Of a DNA stretch of 64,000 nt, positions 21,878 to 33,827 are shown piece after piece (the stretch's first letter is position 1; each line of letters begins with the position of its first letter). Both the position numbers and the translations under genes were made by a program. Where the stretch lies: assembly GCA_001695595.3 (NCBI GenBank), contig MBPM02000007.1:1178001-1242000 (forward strand), read 5' to 3'. The stretch comes from Plasmopara viticola (lineage: Eukaryota; Oomycota; Peronosporomycetes; Peronosporales; Peronosporaceae). The notes beneath the pieces were generated by a model. The model did not search any database and had not been told where the DNA came from. It saw only the letters and a list, made by a program, of their open reading frames with translations.

Positions 21878-24800
21878 CTAATGCTGTGTGTCCTTTGTTG
21901 CTGACTTGGTCTTGATTCCGGAGGCTTCGCGCAGATACTTCAGCATCTTGGTTCCAAGCGCCTTGGTTAGCATATCTGCAAGCTGACTCTTCGTATCAAT
22001 GTAGCCAATCTTGAGTAATCCATGCTGAACGTTCTCCCGAATAAAGTGATGTCTGATGTCCACGTGCTTTGTACGTGCGTGGTAGCCCGCGTTGTTTGCC
22101 AAAGCTATCGCACCTTGATTGTCTTCCCATATTTGCGTGCCTCCCACTTGTTCTTGACCCATGTCCTTGAGCATTGCGCGCGCCCAAAGTACCTCTTGTG
22201 TGCACAAGCTGAGCGCCATATACTCTGCTTCTGCGGAACTTAGTGCAACTGTTCTCTGATACTTGGACTTGAATACAACCGGAGCTTTACCAATGTTGAT
22301 CAACACACCTGAGACAGACCGTCTGTCATCGGTGTTGCTACCCCAGTCAGCATCCGAAAAAGCTTCAACAATCACCTTTCCCGTCCCTCTTTGGTAAACG
22401 ATCCCATGATGACGTGTCGAATTTAAGTAGCGCAATACACGAATTGCGGCGTTCCAATGTGGTAACCCCGGTTTTTCGAGAAATCGAGACAGTTGTGTCA
22501 CGATGTATGCGACGTCCGGCCGAGTGCAAGTTGTAACATATAGCAGACATCCAATTAGTGAGCGGTATGGTCTTGACCGCATCTCTGAACGCTCAGCTTC
22601 TGTACTTGGTGACTGTGATGTTGACAGCTTGAGACCGGACGTACACGGATTGTCGACGTTCTTGGCGTTTTTCTGCCCAAATCGCTCAGCCACGTCGCTA
22701 ATGTAGCGTGTTTGCTTGATCATTAGTGTGGAAGCTGTCATGTCGTGGTCGATCTCCATGCCCAAGATGAACTTCGCAATACCGAGATCCTTCATCTTGA
22801 AAACACTTTTAAGCATCCCCTTGACCTCTAGAATCTCGTCGCTCGTCTTGGCTGCAATGATCATATCATCGACATAAAGACATACGTACACAAAACCTTC
22901 TTCCACTTTCTTCACGTAGACGCATTGATCCGCTCCACAACTTTTAAAATCGTTCTTCTTGAAGACGTGGTCGATTGTCTTGTTCCAAGCGCTTGCAGCT
23001 TGCTTGAGACCATATATAGCTTTGTTCAGCTGACACGCAAATCCTTGAGCTCCCTTAACACCAATTGGAACTTCCATGTGAACACGATCCGACAGTACAC
23101 TGTTGAGAAAGGCGGTGTCGACGTCCAGCTGTTCCATTTTGTAGCCTAATACCGCACACACTGCGAGTACAACTCGAATTGAGTTCATGTTGGCCACTGG
23201 AGAGTAAGTCTCGAAGAAATCCACGCCGTATTTCTGCTTGAAACCTTTAGCCACCAATCGTGCTTTGTAGCGCACAACACATCCATTCTGGTCACGCTTC
23301 TTAGCAAAGACCCAGCGGCATCCAATCGTACGTCCAATTGATTCTCGTGGAACGAGTGTCCATGTTTTGTTTTTGTGATGCGACTGCAATTCGGCGTCCA
23401 TCGCTTGTCGCCACTGTTCTGCCTCATCACTAGACATTGCCTGCGCATACGTGGTAGGCAAGTCTGATTCTTCACCAACACTCACAGCGTAAGCGAGAAT
23501 AGCTTCAGCTATCAGGCCGTCTTCATCAATCCTTGCACGCTTTGAAGATGGTGGTCCTTCGCTTCCTCCCAGACTTTCATCGGCATCTGATCCGTTTTCC
23601 AGCAATAACATTGGTTCATTTGTACGCCTTGAACGTTCCACTTGCGGTCGAAATACCAATCGATCTTCCTGTGCATCCAGTGTAGGAGGTCTGTACTCTG
23701 TCAGCTCAGAGTGTACTGAGGTCGGTAATCGAAGCATCTCGATCCTTGACTCATTTGTGTCGGACTCCTCTTCATTCATTGGAACATCTGAAATTTCATC
23801 TTCTCCTTCACCCTCCATAAGTTCATCTTGATCTTGTTGGTGTTCCGTCGGCCCGGACACAGCACTTTCATCGTTGTCTTTGGTAACGTGTATCACTTTT
23901 ATTTGTTTGGGCGGGTGTGTCTCATAAATGCCGCCCACTTCACGCTCGTCCAGCTTCACCGACCGTGATACTGATATCTTGTCTTTCTCCAAATCGTAAA
24001 CTCGGTATCCCTTGGTGTCTTCGGCATAACCAAGGAACATGCACTTGAAGCTTTTGGCTTCGAGCTTCGTCCTCTTCACTTGATCAACGTGAGCATATCC
24101 ATGAGACCCAAACACCCTAAGATGATCCATCCGTGGCTTCATCTTAAATCCCAGTTCATATGGGGTGTTGTTTGGGTGCATTGTATTAGGAGAGCGGTTG
24201 ATCAGGTACACCGCAGTGCTTACTGCCTCTGCCCACCAACATGTCGGAACACACTTGTAGTGTAGCATGCTCCGTGCCTTTTCCATTATCGTACGGTTCA
24301 TTCGTTCTGCAATACCATTTTGTTGGGGACTGTATGGTACTGTACGCTGATGTATGATACCGTTCCGCTGACATAAATTCGTAACTGTCTTGTTGACAAA
24401 CTCCGTTCCGTTGTCCGAACGCAGGCACTTGATACGGGTTCCCCACTGATTCTCATGCAGTGCTTTAAACATCGTGATCTTGTCGGCAACTTCACTCTTC
24501 TTTGCCAGAAAGTAAGCCACCACATATCGTGAATAATCATCCACAAACGTCAAAATGTATTTAGCACCTCCTTTTGAAAGTGTCTTCATGGGTCCCATCA
24601 CGTCTGTGTGAACTAACTCCAATACACGCGATGTCTTTGTCATGGAGCGTCCTGGAAAGGCTTCGATCGTCTGCTTGCCCTTCATGCATCCACCACACAG
24701 GGTCTTGATACCTTGTTTTAGCGCAGGAATACCTTCTGTGGATCGCATAGTTTTCACTAAAACGTCCTCACTTGGATGTCCCATGCGAGCGTGCCATAAC

Positions 24801-25984
24801 TCCCACTGACTATCAACTCCCGAGTATTGCACCAATCGTGCCTCCTCTTGCTGACAATCCAGTGTGTAAGCTTTCCCATTTCTTGTCCCAGTTGCCAAAG
24901 CTTCGTTCTTGTCCCAAATGATGCACGAAGCACGCTGAAACTCCACACTTAGTCCACGTTCGGCAAGCTTTCCCACCGACAGTAGACGTCTGTCAAGTCC
25001 AGGGATAAGCAGCACTTCCATCATCGATATGCGTCTTCCATCTAAGCCGATAAGCTTCACTGTTCCAGCTCCTTCGACGCGTAACTTTCTGCCATCTGCA
25101 ATTGTTACCTTGATGTCGTCTTTAAGTTGCTTGAAGTCGATCAAGTCACTTCGGTGAGGGGTCATGTGTGACGTCGCACCACTGTCGATCAGCCAGCTTA
25201 CTGATTTCTCATCCCCCACAGAAAACACTGCATCATTACCGCTATAACGGTTTCTGGAACGGTTCTCAGCAGCTGGGCAGTCCCGCTTCATATGACCAGT
25301 CTGGTCACAATTGAAGCATTTTCCCCGAAAACCGCCGCCCTTGCGTGGCGCGTAAATCTTGCGGCCACTTCCTCGTCTGCCCTTGATCCGTCCATCATTG
25401 TCTGTGGCTCGAAACGCTTTCTCACTTGCTTCCTTCTTCTGTAGTCTGTCTGACTCCTTCAACAGCTTCTCCTTGACTTCGATCAGAGTGATGTCCTTGG
25501 CGTTCTCCACGATAGAAGATATTATTTCATATTCCGCCGGCAAGCTGCTCAGAAGCACCACTAGCTGTCTTGATTCATCCACCGGCTCTCCCGTCATCTG
25601 GAGTCCCACGACCAGCTCATCGAACGCGTCCAGATGTTCCACCATGCGAGTGCCACTCTCCATCTTAAACTCATGAAGGCGCCGTGTCATCGTGACACGG
25701 TTGTGTAAAGTGGAACGATGGTAGAAATCGCGAAGCGTTCCCCATGCCTCCAAGGCACGAGTAGCAGACCGTATCTTGGTCTGGTGTTGTATCTCGACGC
25801 CCTGGGCAATTATACCCAATGCCTTGGCGTCATTCACGAGCCACGTCTCCGTTATTTCGCTCTCGCCCTTCGCGCCCATAATGTGTCCCAGCAGCCCTTT
25901 TCTTGCGAGGGCCATTCTCATGTTGAACTCCCAATGGTAGTAGTTACCATCTCCTAGGAGGACTTCGGTGCGCTTGGTAGTCAT
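21878..25984 (-). CDS. Family A Gag-Pol polyprotein, intact
   Basis: 1368 codons with no interruption, and Gag and Pol in one frame as usual for Ty1/copia. It has the CCHC knuckle 223-236, protease D267, integrase D461/D524/E560, RT YVDD 1037-1040, and RNase H D1211, E1252/E1254 and D1288. With matching LTRs, this copy is potentially able to move. It shares FSVGDEK (after the knuckle) and ISDVPMNEE in the linker with copy 5 at 59146, against FAVGDEK and IPDAPMNEE in copies 1, 2 and 4. Copies 3 and 5 are therefore probably one sublineage. The start is the only ATG near the leader, 48 bp from the LTR. Confidence 0.96.
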   Translation of the reverse strand: MTTKRTEVLLGDGNYYHWEFNMRMALARKGLLGHIMGAKGESEITETWLVNDAKALGIIAQGVEIQHQTKIRSATRALEAWGTLRDFYHRSTLHNRVTMTRRLHEFKMESGTRMVEHLDAFDELVVGLQMTGEPVDESRQLVVLLSSLPAEYEIISSIVENAKDITLIEVKEKLLKESDRLQKKEASEKAFRATDNDGRIKGRRGSGRKIYAPRKGGGFRGKCFNCDQTGHMKRDCPAAENRSRNRYSGNDAVFSVGDEKSVSWLIDSGATSHMTPHRSDLIDFKQLKDDIKVTIADGRKLRVEGAGTVKLIGLDGRRISMMEVLLIPGLDRRLLSVGKLAERGLSVEFQRASCIIWDKNEALATGTRNGKAYTLDCQQEEARLVQYSGVDSQWELWHARMGHPSEDVLVKTMRSTEGIPALKQGIKTLCGGCMKGKQTIEAFPGRSMTKTSRVLELVHTDVMGPMKTLSKGGAKYILTFVDDYSRYVVAYFLAKKSEVADKITMFKALHENQWGTRIKCLRSDNGTEFVNKTVTNLCQRNGIIHQRTVPYSPQQNGIAERMNRTIMEKARSMLHYKCVPTCWWAEAVSTAVYLINRSPNTMHPNNTPYELGFKMKPRMDHLRVFGSHGYAHVDQVKRTKLEAKSFKCMFLGYAEDTKGYRVYDLEKDKISVSRSVKLDEREVGGIYETHPPKQIKVIHVTKDNDESAVSGPTEHQQDQDELMEGEGEDEISDVPMNEEESDTNESRIEMLRLPTSVHSELTEYRPPTLDAQEDRLVFRPQVERSRRTNEPMLLLENGSDADESLGGSEGPPSSKRARIDEDGLIAEAILAYAVSVGEESDLPTTYAQAMSSDEAEQWRQAMDAELQSHHKNKTWTLVPRESIGRTIGCRWVFAKKRDQNGCVVRYKARLVAKGFKQKYGVDFFETYSPVANMNSIRVVLAVCAVLGYKMEQLDVDTAFLNSVLSDRVHMEVPIGVKGAQGFACQLNKAIYGLKQAASAWNKTIDHVFKKNDFKSCGADQCVYVKKVEEGFVYVCLYVDDMIIAAKTSDEILEVKGMLKSVFKMKDLGIAKFILGMEIDHDMTASTLMIKQTRYISDVAERFGQKNAKNVDNPCTSGLKLSTSQSPSTEAERSEMRSRPYRSLIGCLLYVTTCTRPDVAYIVTQLSRFLEKPGLPHWNAAIRVLRYLNSTRHHGIVYQRGTGKVIVEAFSDADWGSNTDDRRSVSGVLINIGKAPVVFKSKYQRTVALSSAEAEYMALSLCTQEVLWARAMLKDMGQEQVGGTQIWEDNQGAIALANNAGYHARTKHVDIRHHFIRENVQHGLLKIGYIDTKSQLADMLTKALGTKMLKYLREASGIKTKSATKDTQH

Positions 25985-26032
25985 GGCGGTGACGGTGTGG
26001 TGATGCGAGGCTGTTGTTTGCGGCTGTTAACC

Positions 26033-26178
26033 TGTTAAGAAGAAAGTAAAAACCGAAGTGAATATATTTATCCTGACCAATGAATGGCTACCATATGTAA
26101 TTACTAATTGTGACGTACTTGTAATTACTGTAAAGCCATCCACCTGTTCAACATGCATTCAGCGGTGTAATGTTAACA
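26033..26178 (-). repeat. 5' LTR of family A copy 3
   Basis: 146 bp, followed on the minus strand by the primer binding site. Confidence 0.95.
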
Positions 26179-26183
26179 GTATT

Positions 26184-27497
26184 GCTGGATAGTTTAATTT
26201 CCATTCTAATTTAAAAAGCGATTGTCTTGGTACGATACGGTGATCGATTGCAAAATTGGGTCGGTGTCGCGGTTGCGGAACGGTGGTGACCATGGCTGTA
26301 TTTCAGCTAAAGCGCGTCGGACATTTGGTTGGTACAGCACAGTATGACTTTATTCTTATTCAGATGTGTGATTCTCGCTCGTAACAGCTTCACTGATCGA
26401 GCAAACGCTAGCTTGCAGTCGCGACAGAATGTAAAATCGAAGCGTCATGAGACTTCGGCTCAATGAGTTGATGTTTCCTGATAGATGCTTCCTGATTAGT
26501 GATTCAAGTTAATGCGGTTTACTCCCGCCTTGTTCAATTTTAGTATTACATTTGCTTTCCTATCGCTGTTTTGATAGCTTAGCGGCGCAGAAATATTCAA
26601 TCGCATAGTTTCGTTGATGGAAACAGAACAATATACAATCAAGCTTCTTATAGAAAGCCACTATTAATTTTCTATTGTTCTGTCTCGTCTATCTACTATT
26701 TATCACCCATTATACTTATGAGAAGACGCTAGAGCTTTGGGCCTAAAGTATTGCATTTGACGTGTAAGTATCATTACAAAAAAAAAATTAAGAAACTGTC
26801 GCGTTGCGATCGTAATTATCCACCGATTGCCTAGAATAGGGTTGCAAGATCCGCTGCAGATTTTTTTGCGGCTTACCCGCTATTAATGTCCTTAAATTTG
26901 AAAACCCAGGGTATGCCAAGCACGAATACTACCCGAAACCAACTCGACTAGTAAATGCCATTTCTTCGTTGCACTAACATTGCATACTAGAAATCCAGTT
27001 ACACCGACCTTTTGATCGCCACTGCTCTGATCAACGAATAAATTTTTATCGGTTCATGTAAAACTTCACGCGACCTTTGCTTTTGTTTCCTGCCAATGTT
27101 TTGTTGGAGAGTGCAAGCACTTTACAGCATTCCAGAACCAGCATGCGACAATTGCGAGCGACAACTGCCGAGTATTTATCGTCTTTTTAAGGCAAAGTAT
27201 GTTCACATCTCTCGAAAGTCAGCGACCTTTCAATGCCACCTCATTGCAGTTCGGTAAGGAGCTTGTATTGTAGCACTAGCTTGCTCTGCTTAATGGGTCA
27301 CAGGAAATTCTTGAGGCTTCGTCGAGTTTTTAATCTTCGATGTGATGATTTTCATAAGCCTCCAGTTGTATTATATTTTTTGCTAAATCCTAGCACTAAA
27401 AAGCACAGCAAGGCAAAATTTCATGCAGCTTCGTAGGAAATCACAGCTGTAATGTAGCCAAAGTATTCTTACTACACGTTTTCATTCCGAAATTCTT
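26184..27497. other. Intergenic, no gene recognised (R1)
   Basis: Both strands were read and hold only short frames. 26673-26740 resembles 9497-9560 upstream of effector a (TGTCTCGTCTATC, then TCACCCATTATACTT), so a second displaced piece of an effector upstream region is present. The stretch is matched at 48706-50015 in R2. Confidence 0.4.
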
Positions 27498-28642
27498 CTG
27501 CAGTCAGCACCTTTACAATAGTGGTGTACGCCATGTGTTTGTCAGTCGCAGGCGACTCATGCTCTACCACCGCAAATAGCATTTGCAAAACTTGATCAAA
27601 GTCGAAGGGAGTGTGTAAAGCTGTCTTCAGTTCTTAATGCATTGTACTTTTCTAGGTAGAGCAGCCCGGTTTGAAAAAAGAATGGTGGACCAATCAGCTT
27701 CCGCATTATTTTGCACCAGCATGGACACGATTCTGGACGGGGGTATGTTCACATCCAACCAAATAGACACTTAATCGTCAAGACATCTCGATTCGTAAAA
27801 AATTTGTAGCCAAAGTAAAATTTGAAGTAAAGCAGCATCCTCAGAGCTCATGCGGGAGACTGATAGCACATCGCCAACAGCATCTTTGTTGAATTTGAGC
27901 AAAATCGTTAGGTAGCTGGTCAAAATGTGATACTTCTTGTCTGGGAGCCTTTGGAAGTACCCCACGTACGCCAAAATACGATCACGACGATTCTTAGAAA
28001 TCTCCTCTGCCAAATGTACTTTTTGATGGAATATTTGCTGGCAAGTTCATGCTTTTGTCTGAGGACTAGACCCTTGACTTCATTGTTTGCAGCTTTAGCG
28101 AAATTTATAGCTAGCGCTTTTGATCCTTCAGCATTGGTCGCGGTGATTAGTATCTTGGACAATGTTTCGGCGTCATATATGGCCGACATTGCCTCAACGA
28201 TAAACTCGTAATCATTCTCTTCGAAGTGGCGGCCGAAATGGCAGACTAAATAAGCCCACCAGATGCAATCCTTGGAGAACAAAACGTTGATGTTTGGGTC
28301 GGTTAGACACAAACCATCATAGACTGCTTGCAAAACCATTTTGTCTTTCATGAATGGGTCGAGGACATCTTTCTTGAGACCCCTCACTATAGTACTTCTT
28401 GCAACCTTTCCAATTAATTTGGCAAATTGTGAGACTGCCATCCCTATTCTGTCTTCGTCATCGCCATTCGTCACCTCGTGAGTTTCTGTGACCGCTGATG
28501 CAGCAGAATTGTTACGGACAAATGCGAGCGAAGACGCCGTACGTGATGCGGCCAATTAGGCATCCGTCTCCGCTGTGTCAGCGAACGCATTCGCAGCTAA
28601 GGCACTGGTGAGTAAAGCAATGCGTAAGTAGCAAAATCGCAT
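27498..28642 (-). pseudogene. 5' piece of the second LWY effector (R1)
   Basis: It aligns with the intact effector from the ATG (28642) to about residue 389. The signal peptide is kept (MRFCYLRIALLTSALAANAF), but codon 29 is TAA (28556-28558) where the intact gene has GAA. A one-base deletion near 28033 shifts the frame in R1 only. A further stop replaces Leu after the motif CLDD (near 27771). Smaller deletions follow in module 1. The homology ends abruptly near 27498. About 200 bp of upstream leader are also preserved (28643-28850). The block is inverted relative to its 3' piece at 33311. Confidence 0.8.
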
Positions 28643-30214
28643 GATGAAAAGTTGACTGTGCCGCGAGATTGTACAATCAATACACAAAATTGAATTGTTA
28701 AGCGTGAAGGAATGGAATTTGCGAAAGCAGGCACATACCAGGCTGAACGCTGCGTGGATTGTGACAGTGCATGTGCTCCTTTTTACAAACTTAGTTAGCA
28801 CATCATTTTTTCCCTAAAAATACAACTCACTTGAGCCGAGGTTGCTGCGAAATAAACAAAAAATTCCTTATTTGCCAAGGGAGTGTTCTTTTGAAAATCT
28901 TCAATCTCCACTTTCATTATGTCAACCTTACACTAAATTAGCATAAAACTCAACAATGGGTTTGTAGCGGAGTTGTTTCCCAAGATGAGATTGGGCTTGG
29001 TACCGGCTATTAGCAGAATTCTTACAAACTTATAGGTAGGATCAACAAAGTAGTGTTGCATAAAATAGAGAAATCTTAAATTAAAATGTATATGCAGATC
29101 GTGAGGAAGACCCCTTTACGCCTTAAAAGGTTTTCGTAGATAATTTTGTGCCCACGGTTCCGAATTTCTTTTTCGCATCCGTCGGACACTACCTAAAAGA
29201 CTTCCAAGCTTTTATGGGCCTTTGGATGAGGCTGCATCTACAGCTCTCTCTGCTACCCAGCATCTAAAGCGTCATGCCGTATGAGCTCTCTAGGATCAAA
29301 GACTCAGATAGCATAGGTTTCAGTAGCACCCGTGATTGCGCTCTTTTTTTGGTATAACTTAATAGTTTCTTTACGGAATAAATGTAGAGATAACCACTTA
29401 GAAGGCTTCAATCACGGATGATCAGGTGCGCGTTCGCACTCTTTCAACTGAGAGGACAAGCGAAATGCTAGGCACTTACACGTGAATCGCTTCATCTAGG
29501 TTCTTTGTAGTTTAGATACATATGAAGAAAAAGTTAAGAGCTACGTTCCTTCTGGTGCACTTTGAGTTACGCTAAGCGCACGCTTTCTTTCCTACGAGGA
29601 AGCCAACCGTGACTATAAATATAGAAACGAATTAATAAAATTAACGGTCTTCATTAGGGGGGCGCCATTCCTTGAAGAACCTATGGTAACTGTGCTCATT
29701 GTCGCCTTATAAGTAAAGCTCAATCTTAGCATTTCTACAGCAACAATGAAAGAGAAACTCAAACACTCTCTAAGATTAGAGCAGCCACAGACAGGCTTGC
29801 TTCTTCGGAATGCCGTTGAAAGGTTTTTTCTTCTACGATGACACGGGTAATAGGGTCTGCTAGCCCGCTGACTCGTGATCAATCACAATACACTTAAATG
29901 CTGCCGAGCGAAGCAAAATCCGCTACGGTAGCTGCGGTACATAATCGCGCCTGCCCCGAAGGAAACCTACGACGTCGATTTCTTTCTCACCCAATGACTC
30001 AAATTGGTCGCTAGTAAAAGCCAAGCCCCCCCCCACTCAGAAAAATATAAGTTTGAGTCAGAGACGAGCGCTCCACCGGAGAAAAACTGAGTCTTTTATG
30101 ATGGGTGTGTAGTTGATACGCACCATGAATTTGATAAACTTATGCCCAGAGATGCTGACAGCACGTGATTGAAACCCACCCGCGATGTGCTACGCAAGCT
30201 TACGAGGTCATGAA
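28643..30214. other. Intergenic, no gene recognised (R1)
   Basis: 28643-28850 is effector leader. From there to 30214 only short unsupported frames occur, with small indels against R2 (51159-52715). Confidence 0.4.
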
Positions 30215-30290
30215 CAACCATTCGAGTCCTGGTAGACTCTGGCGTGTTAAAAAAGATCGCGCGTCAGCAAATGACTGCGCCCCACCAAAA
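30215..30290 (+). pseudogene. Possible Ty3/gypsy protease relic
   Basis: The frame IRVLVDSGVLKKIARQQ resembles the protease active-site strand of Ty3/gypsy elements (VLVDSGAS followed by a short helix). It is only about 25 codons, preceded by a stop. In R2 (near 52725-52790) one A is missing, which breaks it. No other gypsy domain was found nearby, so this may be chance. Confidence 0.25.
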
Positions 30291-30744
30291 TATACTGAAT
30301 TATTTCTAAGAAAATCCTCACGTTGATTAGTCGATTTTAATCTAACTGATTAAAAGGACGGTTGAAGCCAGTATAGGGCTGTAGCAAATCCAGGTTTTGA
30401 GATATAATATATCTTATTACTTTTGTTTTTCACGTACTTGATCGTGGCAGACAAAACAAGCTCTCAATCACCTAGTGTGGCAAGGCCAGATGTGCCAACC
30501 GCATAGTGTACGCTTTAGGGGTTTTGTGAGTCCTGTTGTGCGTAGACAAGAAAGCCTGGGCAAAATACACAACCCAAATTTGATGGTTAACATTTTACGA
30601 AGGTAGCTGTAATGATGCCTTCCTCAGCGCAAATGCACGCTCCACTGGTAGCACTGGCAACCGAAGCGCTTCAAATGTTGGAGACATAGCTTAATAGATG
30701 GGTACCAAATGCAGTTGGCGACATTCCTCAAGTAGGAAACATAA

Positions 30745-30996
30745 GTCTGCAAAACACGTGCAGACTTTAGAAATTTAGAAGCAGTCGCGCATTGGCCATC
30801 GCTACAATTTCAATCTGTGGAAGGCTTACCCCCGGAAAAGTGCTGGCTATGCAAGCCTTATAAGGCATTTGCCCAATCTTTTGATAAAAAACAATCAATG
30901 CTGGAGAAATTAAAGCTTTTACACGCTTTACGTAGCATCAAGAAAAATTTCCAGCGTAAATCAGCGCTGGATTCGCCGGGTGGGGCGAAGTCATGA
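30745..30996 (+). pseudogene. Unidentified open frame conserved in R1 and R2
   Basis: A stop-bounded frame of 83 codons ending KSALDSPGGAKS, with the motif LPPEKCWLCKPYKAFAQ. It is open over the same length in R2 (53260-53511), with a few amino-acid changes. There is no ATG near its beginning, so it is a relic or an exon end. The family is not recognised. Confidence 0.3.
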
Positions 30997-33063
30997 AACA
31001 TTGCTTGCACAGCTTTGGGTCAGTCAACTCTTTTCATTATCTCGGCGATCTTGAGTTTTTTTACTACTGTCCAGGCAGCTTATAGCTGTCATTTTAACCG
31101 AGACAAGAAATTCCTGCCATTCGGGTTGCACTTAATACGATTCGTCGGCAATATTTAGCGTTCAGTTATTTGCAGTGATCCGAGACGCATTCATGGGGAC
31201 ACCAATAGACTTGCCTCACATGCCACAACGAATGACTAGATGCTTTATTGTTCTTGCGAAATATTATGCTTGCATTGAGTATAAATCAAGAAACTTTCGC
31301 GCTCGAGTGCGCTTATATGTAGGCCAGGCATTGCGTTCGCCCATCAAGAATTCATTAAACGAACGATGTTGCTGGTTTACAAGCTGATACAATATAGAGC
31401 GACTGGTTAGTATTTCAGAGTGGTTAAGCCAAGTAGATATTTGAATACTATGTTTCCCCATTACATCTGGCTCTGGTAGTTTTCAGTATTCCTCTTAACG
31501 CTTGCAAAACTATTTTTACTGCTCAAAACGTACTTGCTAAAATTCAAAGCGTATCAGTCTGGAGTTGATTACTAGACCATATGGCCATATAGTTTGCTTA
31601 AAGACACACTAGAGACCGATGCACTAGTTTATTAATGGCTTTGTACCCGAGAAAAAAGAAGCTAAGGCATCGCTGAGCTTTTCACCCTGGGTTAAAGCAA
31701 TCAATATTTTTGATATTTCATTAAAGCGCGGTCGCTTCTCTTAGGTTTATAGAAACTCGCCCAAAATTAATCTTCTTGATCTTTGATGTGGATTCAATGT
31801 CGTTATTAAAACTGCTGTCGGCTTTGCAGAACGTTGGCTTGATGTATATAGCAGGCTAAAAGATGCGATTTTGTCAGCACAATAATCGCCAAAAAATGAT
31901 TGATATATCAAGCAAAATAAAAGAGATACGCCTCGAAAGGGCAAGTTTGCTAACAAATAGCATAAATTTCAGGGCAAAATGCGTACACTATTGGACTTTT
32001 AAAATAATGCAGATGAACCTTAGGTTTTACGAGAGCTGTCCAAACTGTTTTTTTATTGTTTAGGACTACAACTCTCAGACGGGTCAGGTGATGTCCGTAG
32101 CACCTCACTGACGATTTACCAGTGACCTCGCTGTAATCTTGGTGGCATAAGTAGTAGTAGTAGACAAGTCCAAAACGGCCGATCTAATAAGAGCAAGCAG
32201 TTTATGTGTAGCCAGTTAAGTCTGCAGCTCGTTACGAAGGCGCATCACACCAACGCGATCCAGCCATTTTGTGTTGTGACGTATGATGTTCGATCCGGCC
32301 GTAATAATATTTTGCTTGTCTATTTAGAAAAGCTCAAATCCTTTACGATTAGGAGTCAATCCAAATGCTCCACGGTATGGCTTTTTTCTTGAAACCCAAA
32401 TGCGTCCAACCACGCAGCACATGATCTGCATGATTCAATGCAAAAGACTCAATGCGAAGACGAGATCGGCCTCACCCTGCTTTTTTGACCGCAATTTCGA
32501 AATACACTTCAATTTAAAGCACATTGTGAATCAAAGACGTTCCCACAGGTGCCGTTTTTTTTATATAATGTCGCAGGTATTCTGACGAAACCATAGAAAA
32601 CAATTGAGTGGCTTTGTCATGATCACTTAAGGATGAGAAGCAATGAGCGATTTACAGATTAAACACGGCCTCTCAAATTCTTATTTGGTTGTGGTGCTAT
32701 TGTTCTGATATCCATGCTCAGACTTGAGCTCTATGCACCCAGCTTGACATTTGAAAACGCTAAAACATTTTAAATGTGTGGTGTCTCCAACCCAATAACT
32801 TTGAAAGTCGCACTCGTAACCATGGGCATGAAGGATTTTGGACAGAGGATGCAGACCTATAAATTAAATTTCTTAGATGTCAAGATGATGGGCTGGAAAG
32901 GAAAAGGAGGGGAGGATTTCCCAAACGATTAAAATCATTACGTCAAAATTGTACCACTCTGCGGGACGCGATTGCTATGCGGAGGTCATGTCTCTGCTAA
33001 ATATACGAAAATAACTTAGTTTCGAACAAAAATTTAACCCAGTACGATCTGTCAATGACTAGG
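30997..33063. other. Intergenic, no gene recognised (R1)
   Basis: Only short frames occur. There is a small (AGT) repeat near 32149-32163. 32900-33063 resembles 3240-3400 at the left end of the unit. Confidence 0.35.
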
Positions 33064-33310
33064 CGTGCCCCAACCTGCTTTGGTTGGAAAAATTTCAGAT
33101 GCGGTCGAGTATTTTGAATTGAGAAACTTGTTTGATGTCGTTGCTTAAGTTTGTGGATAGAGGGCTTGGATGATGAGGATAATGACGAGGAGAAAGCAAT
33201 TTAGATGATTCGGACGGGGAATCGGCTGTTGATGACTAAGTAACTGTCGGATGAAGAGGACGCATCGTCGTGGGACGATCCGGAAAAGGAGGCCCTAGTC
33301 TTTGGTCGAA
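33064..33310 (+). pseudogene. SPT16 C-terminal piece, inverted, joined to the effector 3' piece (R1)
   Basis: Plus-strand sequence that aligns with the inverse of the block-a SPT16 relic, from its GTGCC(T/C)CAACCTGC stretch through the acidic codons to WDDPEKEALVFG. It stops there, and effector sequence begins within a few bases. The missing end of this tail lies at 21285-21357. Confidence 0.6.
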
Positions 33311-33827
33311 CCAAGTTCAAATGTCGAGGACGTAGCGCACACCGCAAATATCGAATTCCAGCTGCTACTGACAATGCTTTTTGATATTGGAGGGCAAGGA
33401 ATATCTGCAGATGACACATACCCGGCGAGTAGCACGATTCTTAAGATATTAATTTCGCCAGAAATTGCAAACGCCATCGCGAGCCAAAATATTTGAAAAT
33501 GCTGACATCGAATTGGTTGGAGCAGGGGTTTACTCCATCTAATTTTGTATGCATGCTATTGCTCGAAGAGGCAGAAACATACTACTTCACGATACTTTTT
33601 ACGAGCGAGCAAAGCTCGAATTTTGGTAGGATTACGCAAAGACGTGTTACGTGAACACGCCATTTCAACAGAAAAATATAATACCGATGCTCATTGGTAT
33701 CTTCAGCTACGAAAAGTTGAAGCAAATGTTTGAAACAGCTTTAGCTGTTAAGGCAACAAACGAAAAGGCACAATCTCTTCTTGATCAACTTTACTGGTGG
33801 AAGCTCGGCTCGCATGGCGATTTCTAA
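33311..33827 (+). pseudogene. 3' piece of the second LWY effector (R1)
   Basis: Aligns with residues 455-627 of the intact effector, to the same stop position. VEDVAHTANIEFQ and module 3 are recognisable. A frameshift with a stop occurs near 33496, and there is a second indel near 33626 (TTTTGGTAGG). It cannot be expressed as an effector. Confidence 0.78.

Larger units (their letters stand above)
21719..26178 (-). mobile_element. Family A copia element, copy 3 (intact)
   Basis: 4460 bp, with LTRs at 21719-21864 (3') and 26033-26178 (5') that look identical. The target duplication GTATT is at 21714-21718 and 26179-26183; the uninterrupted site is 48701-48705. Primer binding site 26021-26032, polypurine tract 21865-21876, both on the minus strand. 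Confidence 0.97.

Noticed and set aside
25359..25676. 105-codon antisense frame inside family A gag, repeated in every copy
   Set aside because: It is a shadow of the Gag frame; its conservation follows from that of the sense polyprotein.
27920..28555. Apparent 211-codon gene on the minus strand
   Set aside because: It begins with TTG directly after a nonsense codon; it is the continuation of the effector pseudogene.
32149..32163. (AGT) run as a CRISPR or satellite array
   Set aside because: Only a few repeats of a trinucleotide without spacers; a plain microsatellite.
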